Part shown: one piece after another, positions 58,251-64,000 of the stretch
Layout: every line of letters begins with the position of its first letter
Position numbering within the stretch: the first letter of the stretch is position 1
DNA from: Thiomicrospira sp. ALE5
GTDB lineage: Bacteria > Pseudomonadota > Gammaproteobacteria > Thiomicrospirales > Thiomicrospiraceae
Assembly (NCBI RefSeq): GCF_900112445.1
Contig: NZ_FOYY01000003.1
Span: 1-64,000, forward strand
Direction of reading: 5' to 3'
DNA length: 64,000 nt
Position numbers and translations under genes: made by a program
Notes under the pieces: generated by a model
What the model was told of the DNA's origin: nothing
Database searches by the model: none
What the model saw: only the letters and a program-made list of their open reading frames with translations

Positions 58251-59071
58251 TGCCTCGGATTCTTACCGCACTGGTGCTATTGGTATTAGCAGGCCTGGCG
58301 TTATTTGTCGCAGATGAAAGCTGGTGGCCTTATATTGTGTTAGGCGTGGTGGCTTTGGCGGCATGGGAGTGGCCTAACTTATACGGCATGCGCGCTGAAA
58401 TGCTTAAAATTAGCTATAGCCTAGTCGTTGTAAGTTGTGTATGGAGTCTGTGGCAACTTAATCTAGCCTCTTGGCTGTATGGTCTGGTGTTTATTCAATT
58501 GCTTGCGATTGGCTTTGGCGTATGGCGTTATCAGCGTGCGCAAGGGCAGGTGTATTTGTACCAAAATATCTATGTGGCCATGGCTTTAGGTGCGATCTTT
58601 ATTTCCGCATTAGGATTGGCGCTTATTGAACTACGCTTAGCTTATTCTGTTTGGGTATTACTTTATGCCATGGCACTGGTGTGGATAATGGATAGCGGTG
58701 CTTATTTTGCTGGGCGGCAGTGGGGTAAACGTAAGTTAGCGGTCTATGTTAGCCCAGGTAAAAGCTGGGAAGGTGTTTGGGGCGGCTTGGCTTTGGTGGC
58801 GTTATTTGCGCTAAGTGTTATCCTGAGCGGTGGATTGGATTATCTTAGTGCAGGGCAAGACCTTAATATCATTGCATTTGTGGGATGGAGCCTGGTTGTC
58901 GCCTTTATATCTGTTGGTGGCGATTTATTTGAAAGTTTGTTGAAGCGCCAGTCGGGAATTAAGGATAGTAGTCGTTTGTTGCCTGGCCATGGTGGCGTAC
59001 TGGATCGTGTGGATAGTCTATTGATTGCACTGCCATTGTTCTGGGTGGGATGGGTATGGTTACTAGCCTAG
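58244..59071 (+). CDS. cdsA: Phosphatidate cytidylyltransferase
   Basis: CdsA makes CDP-diacylglycerol, the precursor of all phospholipids. The 275-aa integral membrane protein has about eight hydrophobic segments and the family signature near its end: GDLFESLLKRQSGIKDSS followed by LLPGHGGVLDRVDSL. ATG codons at 58244 and 58250 are both possible. It overlaps rseP by 22 bases; the commonly intervening dxr gene is missing. Confidence 0.96.
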   Translation: MLMPRILTALVLLVLAGLALFVADESWWPYIVLGVVALAAWEWPNLYGMRAEMLKISYSLVVVSCVWSLWQLNLASWLYGLVFIQLLAIGFGVWRYQRAQGQVYLYQNIYVAMALGAIFISALGLALIELRLAYSVWVLLYAMALVWIMDSGAYFAGRQWGKRKLAVYVSPGKSWEGVWGGLALVALFALSVILSGGLDYLSAGQDLNIIAFVGWSLVVAFISVGGDLFESLLKRQSGIKDSSRLLPGHGGVLDRVDSLLIALPLFWVGWVWLLA

Positions 59072-60465
59072 CTTGGTCTTTGCTTGGTTTTGTCGTGATC
59101 ATTGGCGTGCTGGTTACCATTCACGAATGGGGTCACTATGCTGTAGGCCGTTGGTTTAAGGTTAAGGCGGAAGTATTTTCTATTGGTTTTGGCAAACCTA
59201 TCTGGACGCGCAAAGTGGGTGAAACCCAGTTTCAATTGGCTGCGATTCCGTTGGGTGGGTATGTTCGTTTTTTGGATGAGCGTAATGGTCCCGTTGCGGA
59301 GGATGAAAAACACCGCGCTTTTAATCGTCAATCAGTTTATAAGCGTTTTGCCATAGTCGCTGCCGGTCCTGCGATTAATTTAGTCTTTGCTTGGTTGGTG
59401 TATGTTTTTATTTATTCCGTTGGGGTGGCTCAATCCAAAGCATTGTTTACTATTGAGCCAGAAGTAACACCGGTTTCTGAGGCGATGGCCTCTATAGGTG
59501 AGCTGGGCAGATCGACTGAGCAGGCCTGGTGGATTACGCAGGTAAATGGGCGTGATATCTATGGTTGGCAAGGGGTGTCACAGGCGGTGGGAGAGGGGGT
59601 GATTAACCAACGCAGTCACCTAACATTAACTGTTTCGCCCAATATTGATGCATCAACACCGTTACAAACCTACTATGTTGAGTTGCCCATTAATCATTTA
59701 AATATTAACGATTTTAGTGCTGACCGAGTATTTGAGATGGGCTGGGCCGGTTATTTGCCACCCTTGCCCGCTAAACTTGACCGTGTTATTTCAGCCAGTG
59801 CAGCCGATCAAGCAGGCCTGCGTAGTGGTGATATTATTGATCGGGTTGATGGTGAAAGGGTAGCTAGTTGGCAGGCGTTTGTGGCTTGGGTGCAGGCTCA
59901 CCCGGGCGAAACAGCGCAAATTAGCTATCGCCGTGATGGTGCCGAGTTCAATACTTGGGTACAATTAGCCGAAATTGAGGTAAATGGCGTTAAGCGGGGT
60001 CAATTCGGCGCCAGCGTCTATCAAGACCCTGAGATTATTCGCCAATACCAGCAAACCCAACAACTGGGTTTATGGGCAGCATCCGTTGCGGGTTATGAGC
60101 AGACTAAAACCCTGGTTAGTATGACGTTAAAGATGTTACAACGCATGGTGACCGGTGAGGTTAGTTTAAGCCATTTGTCTGGTCCGATTAGTATTGCTGA
60201 CTTTTCTGGACAGGCGATACAATCTGGCTGGGTACAGTTTTTAACGCTTATGGCACTGCTTAGCTTGAGTTTGGGTATTTTGAATTTGTTGCCCATTCCA
60301 ATGCTTGATGGCGGGCATTTGACTTACTATATATATGAAATGATACGAGGCAAGCCGGTAAGCGAGAGCTTTGAAATGGCGGCGCAGCGTGTTGGATTTT
60401 TAATGATTGCAGGCTTGACGCTTTTAGCGATTTCCAATGACCTGCTAAGGCTATCAAATGGATAA
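59050..60465 (+). CDS. rseP: Site-2 intramembrane zinc metalloprotease RseP
   Basis: RseP cuts the anti-sigma factor RseA within the membrane in the sigma-E envelope stress response and removes signal-peptide remnants. The 471-aa protein has the zinc site HEWGH at 25-29 in the first transmembrane segment, periplasmic PDZ domains in the middle, and NLLPIPMLDGGHL near the C terminus supplying the third ligand. A second ATG is two codons downstream. It holds two CAGGCCTG sites (59521 and 59813) in different codon phases. Confidence 0.96.
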   Translation: MGMVTSLAWSLLGFVVIIGVLVTIHEWGHYAVGRWFKVKAEVFSIGFGKPIWTRKVGETQFQLAAIPLGGYVRFLDERNGPVAEDEKHRAFNRQSVYKRFAIVAAGPAINLVFAWLVYVFIYSVGVAQSKALFTIEPEVTPVSEAMASIGELGRSTEQAWWITQVNGRDIYGWQGVSQAVGEGVINQRSHLTLTVSPNIDASTPLQTYYVELPINHLNINDFSADRVFEMGWAGYLPPLPAKLDRVISASAADQAGLRSGDIIDRVDGERVASWQAFVAWVQAHPGETAQISYRRDGAEFNTWVQLAEIEVNGVKRGQFGASVYQDPEIIRQYQQTQQLGLWAASVAGYEQTKTLVSMTLKMLQRMVTGEVSLSHLSGPISIADFSGQAIQSGWVQFLTLMALLSLSLGILNLLPIPMLDGGHLTYYIYEMIRGKPVSESFEMAAQRVGFLMIAGLTLLAISNDLLRLSNG

Positions 60466-62761
60466 TAAGATTACGCAGTATTTCAAACCAAAATTACTTG
60501 CAACCTTCTGTGCAATGAGTCTGGCTGCCCCTGTTGTAGCGGGAGACTTTGTAGTGACAGATGTCAAGGTTATCGGTAATGAGCGTATTGGCTTTGAGAC
60601 CCTCAATACCTATTTACCTGTGCAAGTGGGTGAAACCTTAACCCTAGGCCTTGAGCAGGAAAGCATACGCGCATTATTTCGGACTGGTTTTTTTAATGAT
60701 ATTGCCTTGTATCGTGGTGAGCAGGATGAGTTAATTATTGAAGTAGTGGAGCGCCCCTCTATTGCAGATATTGATATTAGTGGCAATCGGCTGATTAAAA
60801 CCGATGACCTTAAAAAAGCGCTCACCAGTCTGGGGATTACTCAGGGTAAAATTTTTAATCCGGTGGAGATGGAACGGGTTATCCTGGATTTACGTCGCCA
60901 ATATCATAACCAAGGCTACTATGCCGCCCAGGTAAAGATTAGCGCGGAAGAATTGCCGCGTAATCGTGTTGCACTGAACATTGAGGTTGTTGAAGGCCTG
61001 CCTGCTTCCATAGAACGGATCAGTCTTGTGGGTAATCATACCTATAGTGATCGTCGCCTAAAGGGTCAATTGTTGTTAAAAGAACATGTGGTGTTTGGCA
61101 GTGCGGATAAATATTCACGTCCTAAGTTACAAGCAGACTTAGAAACCTTACGCTCATTTTATTTGGATCGTGGTTTTGCCGAATTTGATATTAATTCTTC
61201 ACAAGTCGCTTTATCAGAGGATTTAACGGAGGTATATATCTCGGTTAATTTGACGGAAGGGCCACAGTACCGTCTAAATCAGCTGACCTTTAGCGGGTCT
61301 GATCGAATAGATGAAGCGAGCTTATATGAGCTGCTTAACCTGGAAACGGGTGAATTATTTTCACGCAGTCAGATTATTGCGGGTATCAACGCCATTCGAG
61401 ATAGATTTAGTGACAAAGGCTTTGCATTTGCCGATGTTGATCCACAAGTTGATCTAGACCCTGAAACCCAGCTGGCCAACATCAATTTTGTGCTAGAAGA
61501 AGGATCGCGCGTCTATGTGCGTCAAATTGAAATAGAGGGCAATACCCGTACTCGCGACCATGTGCTTAGACGTGAAATGCGTCAATATGAGAAGGCGCCT
61601 TATTCACTTCAAGCCGTTCGCCAATCGACATCGCGCCTAAATCGTCTAGGCTACTTCTCGAGTGTAGATGTTGATACGCGACGTGTTTCAGATGATGAGG
61701 TAGATCTTGTGATTCGAGTGGAAGAACAGCCCACTGGCTCGTTTACCGCAGGCATTGGGTTTTCCCAGTTGGATGGTATCAGCTTTAACTTAGGGATTGC
61801 GGAAAAGAACGTTTTAGGCACGGGTAATGAGTTAGAACTGAGTGTCAATTCATCGGTGGCCATTCAAAGTGCGGATTTAGGGTTTACCAATCCTTATTTC
61901 ACCAAAGATGGTGTCAGTTTATCAACAGGGATTTTTTACAGTAAGGTCAATGCTTCTGAGCTAAATATTACCGACTATACGCTTGATCGTCTTGGCGCAA
62001 GAATCAGTGTCGGTTACCCAACTTCAGAACTGACCCGTTTAAATATGGGCTTGCGTGTTGAAGAAGTAGGTGTGAACTGTAACGCCAGCGGTTTCCGTGA
62101 CTGTAATGATTTTGTAAGAGACTTCGGTAAGCAAAATGCGGTCCTGTCGCTTACCGGTGGTTGGCGCTATGATAGCCGCAACAGTTTTTTCTTCCCAACG
62201 GAAGGTCATCGTGCCAGCGTATCGGCGCAAGCTGCTATTCCTGGAACCTCTGACGTGACCTTTTATAAAGTCTTTTTAGATGAAGCCTGGTGGACCCCGC
62301 TAACCGATAATTTCACGTTAAAATTATCCGGTTCTTTGGCCTTTGGTGAAGGCTATGGTGATTTGACGCGGTTACCTTTTTATGAGCGCTTCTTTGCCGG
62401 TGGGATCGGGTCCGTGCGTGGTTTTGAGCCAAACTCATTAGGTGGCTTTTATACACCAGCGGAAGGATCAAATCGACCACGTGGTGGCGATGCGCGAGCT
62501 ATTACAACAGCGGAATTAGTGTTTCCCATGCCTTTAATTGAAGATTCCAGTAATATTCGTTTAAGCTGGTTTGTCGATGGCGGTAATATCTACTCCACGC
62601 TGGATGAGGTGGATCCCAGTGAATTTAGAGTGGCTACGGGGCTAGGTTTTTCTTGGATTACACCTGTCGGGCCATTAGCATTTAGCTTTTCAAGGCCGTT
62701 AAAAACGGAAAAAGGTGATAAAACGCAGTCATTCCAATTTAGCTTAGGGGTTCCTTTTTAA
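60458..62761 (+). CDS. bamA: Outer membrane protein assembly factor BamA
   Basis: BamA is the beta-barrel core of the machine that inserts outer membrane proteins. The 767-aa precursor has a signal peptide (about residues 1-28, cleaved after VVA), five POTRA domains (about 29-420) and a C-terminal 16-strand barrel ending in phenylalanine. VRGFEPNSLGG holds the conserved VRGF motif of the barrel interior. It overlaps rseP by eight bases and precedes skp, the chaperone that feeds it. Confidence 0.97.
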   Translation: MDNKITQYFKPKLLATFCAMSLAAPVVAGDFVVTDVKVIGNERIGFETLNTYLPVQVGETLTLGLEQESIRALFRTGFFNDIALYRGEQDELIIEVVERPSIADIDISGNRLIKTDDLKKALTSLGITQGKIFNPVEMERVILDLRRQYHNQGYYAAQVKISAEELPRNRVALNIEVVEGLPASIERISLVGNHTYSDRRLKGQLLLKEHVVFGSADKYSRPKLQADLETLRSFYLDRGFAEFDINSSQVALSEDLTEVYISVNLTEGPQYRLNQLTFSGSDRIDEASLYELLNLETGELFSRSQIIAGINAIRDRFSDKGFAFADVDPQVDLDPETQLANINFVLEEGSRVYVRQIEIEGNTRTRDHVLRREMRQYEKAPYSLQAVRQSTSRLNRLGYFSSVDVDTRRVSDDEVDLVIRVEEQPTGSFTAGIGFSQLDGISFNLGIAEKNVLGTGNELELSVNSSVAIQSADLGFTNPYFTKDGVSLSTGIFYSKVNASELNITDYTLDRLGARISVGYPTSELTRLNMGLRVEEVGVNCNASGFRDCNDFVRDFGKQNAVLSLTGGWRYDSRNSFFFPTEGHRASVSAQAAIPGTSDVTFYKVFLDEAWWTPLTDNFTLKLSGSLAFGEGYGDLTRLPFYERFFAGGIGSVRGFEPNSLGGFYTPAEGSNRPRGGDARAITTAELVFPMPLIEDSSNIRLSWFVDGGNIYSTLDEVDPSEFRVATGLGFSWITPVGPLAFSFSRPLKTEKGDKTQSFQFSLGVPF

Positions 62762-62826
62762 TCGATAAGCTTACAAAAAATGAGTGAATGCTTTATATTA
62801 ATTTACATTTTGAGCGGAATATAAGT

Positions 62827-63369
62827 ATGCGTCGTTGGTTGGCAATAAGTTTTATCGCTGGTTTTTTAGGCTTGCAGTCTTTACCGTTAGTTGCGCAAAC
62901 TGGCGCGGTAAAGGTGGGGGTCGTGAATGTTGCTGTGTTGCTCGAACAGTCGCCCCAGGCTAAACGTGCCAGTGCAAGTTTAGAAAGCGAGTTCTCATCA
63001 CAGCAGCAAGAGCTCATTGAGCTTAATAACAAGATGGAGCAAAAACAACGTGGGTTCAATCGTGATCAGTTGGCCATGACAGAGTCACAACAAAACTTAC
63101 GGGAACGTGAAATTGCAATTTTGGGTCGAGAAATCCAGCGTAAACGTAATGATGTACAGGAATTGCTTAATATAAGACGCAATGAAGAATTGGCCAAGTT
63201 ACAAAATGTGGTGAATGATGCGATTCGTGAAGTAGGGCAGCGTGAAGGGTTTGACCTGATATTGTACGAGGGTATTGCATTTACCAGTGCGCGAGTGGAT
63301 TTAACCCAACAAGTTTTATCCTATATGACGGAGCTGCACGACCGGTCTAGCACCGAATTTAATCGCTAG
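62827..63369 (+). CDS. skp: Periplasmic chaperone Skp (OmpH family)
   Basis: Skp carries unfolded outer membrane proteins across the periplasm. From the ATG at 62827 it is 180 aa with a signal peptide (MRRWLAISF start, cleavage near VAQ at about residue 24), a long central coiled coil (about 50-130) and the KVGVVNVAVLLEQSPQAKRA motif of the trimerisation core. An in-frame ATG at 62788 would place 13 charged residues before the signal peptide and is less likely. It lies between bamA and lpxD, the usual order. Confidence 0.92.
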   Translation: MRRWLAISFIAGFLGLQSLPLVAQTGAVKVGVVNVAVLLEQSPQAKRASASLESEFSSQQQELIELNNKMEQKQRGFNRDQLAMTESQQNLREREIAILGREIQRKRNDVQELLNIRRNEELAKLQNVVNDAIREVGQREGFDLILYEGIAFTSARVDLTQQVLSYMTELHDRSSTEFNR

Positions 63370-63409
63370 TCATACATTAAAATAAGCTATAGAACAAAGG
63401 TAGGTGCTT

Positions 63410-64000
63410 GTGGGATATACAGGTCAACAGTTGCTTAATCACTTGCAGCAAGCAGGCATGGAAGCGATTGCTCATGGCGAGCTACCTAGCGATTTGGTTG
63501 GCGTTGCACCGCTGTGTCAGTCCAATCAACAGCAAGTCAGTTTTGTGAGTCAGGCTAAGTATTTAAAACAGCTGCATGCAACACAAGCAGGCCTGCTATT
63601 GTTAAACCCTTCATGGTTAGATCAGTACACCCTAGATTGTCCGGCTATTTTGGTTGCGGATCCTTACGCAGCTTATGCTTTAGTCTCACAACTGTTTTAT
63701 CCAAACCCACGTCAGGCGTCGGGTATTCATCCACAAGCCGTGGTCAATAGAGGCGCCCAAATTGCATCTTCTGCTGTGATTGGGCCCTTTGTAGTCATTG
63801 AAGCGGGCGCAGTGATTGGTGAAGACGTCGTTATTTCATCGCACAGTCGAATTGCGACGGGCGCCAAAGTAGGTGCCAGAAGTCGAATTGATAATAATGT
63901 ATCCATTCTGCATTACTGTGAAGTCGGTGAGGATTGCCATATTAAATCAGGTGCGGTCATTGGCGGCGATGGTTTTGGTTTTGCACCCTATCAGGGACGC
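63410..64000 (+). CDS. lpxD: UDP-3-O-(3-hydroxyacyl)glucosamine N-acyltransferase LpxD (5' part)
   Basis: LpxD adds the second hydroxyacyl chain in lipid A synthesis. The first 197 codons are in the window; the gene runs off the end. The N-terminal uridine-binding domain holds QQVSFVSQAKYLKQL, then the left-handed beta-helix hexapeptide repeats begin (IHPQAVVNRGAQIA, VIGPFVVIEAGAVIGEDV), and GGDGFGFAP closes the visible part. The GTG start at 63410 follows AAGGTAGG. CAGGCCTG at 63588 lies in it. Confidence 0.95.
   Translation, partial: MGYTGQQLLNHLQQAGMEAIAHGELPSDLVGVAPLCQSNQQQVSFVSQAKYLKQLHATQAGLLLLNPSWLDQYTLDCPAILVADPYAAYALVSQLFYPNPRQASGIHPQAVVNRGAQIASSAVIGPFVVIEAGAVIGEDVVISSHSRIATGAKVGARSRIDNNVSILHYCEVGEDCHIKSGAVIGGDGFGFAPYQGR

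Overview
The window is a gene-dense stretch of a gammaproteobacterial chromosome, roughly mid-40s percent GC by eye. It carries no transposase, phage gene or CRISPR array. Gene content and order point to a marine or halophilic, sulfur-oxidiser-like lineage (Thiomicrospira/Hydrogenovibrio/Thiomicrorhabdus type). The signs are hemA-prfA-prmC-moeB, ectoine-type genes, a 14-gene nuo operon followed by a DUF2818 gene, a leu-asd-truA-trp-accD-folC-purF-metZ run, and rpsB-to-lpxD. The genus is a guess from context; the class is much firmer.

Layout. 1-340: 3' end of a 23S rRNA gene, 5S rRNA and the rrn terminator. 411-4447 (minus): hemA-prfA-prmC-moeB, with a clear promoter upstream of hemA. 4754-6588: ectA-ectB without ectC, closed by a hairpin. 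6635-7640: a divergent pair, a helix-turn-helix/receiver fusion regulator and a small heavy-metal-binding protein. 7645-11182: parC, a methyltransferase and queE. 11321-25852: a long plus-strand run of leuCDB, an M23 peptidase/bactofilin pair, asd, truA, trpF, trpB, trpA, accD, folC, a SPOR protein, purF and metZ. 25865-32439: yhbY (minus), rlmE, ftsH, folP, glmM, tpiA, secG and tRNA-Leu(GAG). 32488-47148: nuoA to nuoN plus the DUF2818 gene. 47211-50512: initiator tRNA-Met, a phosphomannomutase, dTDP-glucose dehydratase, a small monooxygenase-fold protein and tRNA-Pro(GGG). 50563-53993 (minus): map-glnD. 54101-64000: rpsB, tsf, pyrH, frr, uppS, cdsA, rseP, bamA, skp and lpxD, the last cut by the window end.

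How the genes work together. Most products are core metabolism and envelope biogenesis. They cover leucine, tryptophan, methionine, purine, folate, malonyl-CoA and haem synthesis, respiratory complex I, protein quality control and translation. Outer-membrane assembly (BamA, Skp, RseP), lipid carrier and phospholipid precursors (UppS, CdsA) and lipid A (LpxD) follow translation genes in one block. Asd supplies aspartate semialdehyde, the precursor used by EctB and EctA.

The most unusual signals are at the DNA level. The 8-bp palindrome CAGGCCTG occurs 17 times by my reading, where well under two are expected. It lies in several codon phases, in a minus-strand gene and once between genes; all nine asymmetric GCAGGCCTGG versions face the same way. 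Second, a palindromic repeat of about 64 bp is inserted in frame inside rmlB. Also worth a look are ectAB without ectC, the out-of-frame M23/bactofilin overlap, the tRNA-bounded sugar cassette of higher GC, and the absence of cvpA and dxr from their usual places.
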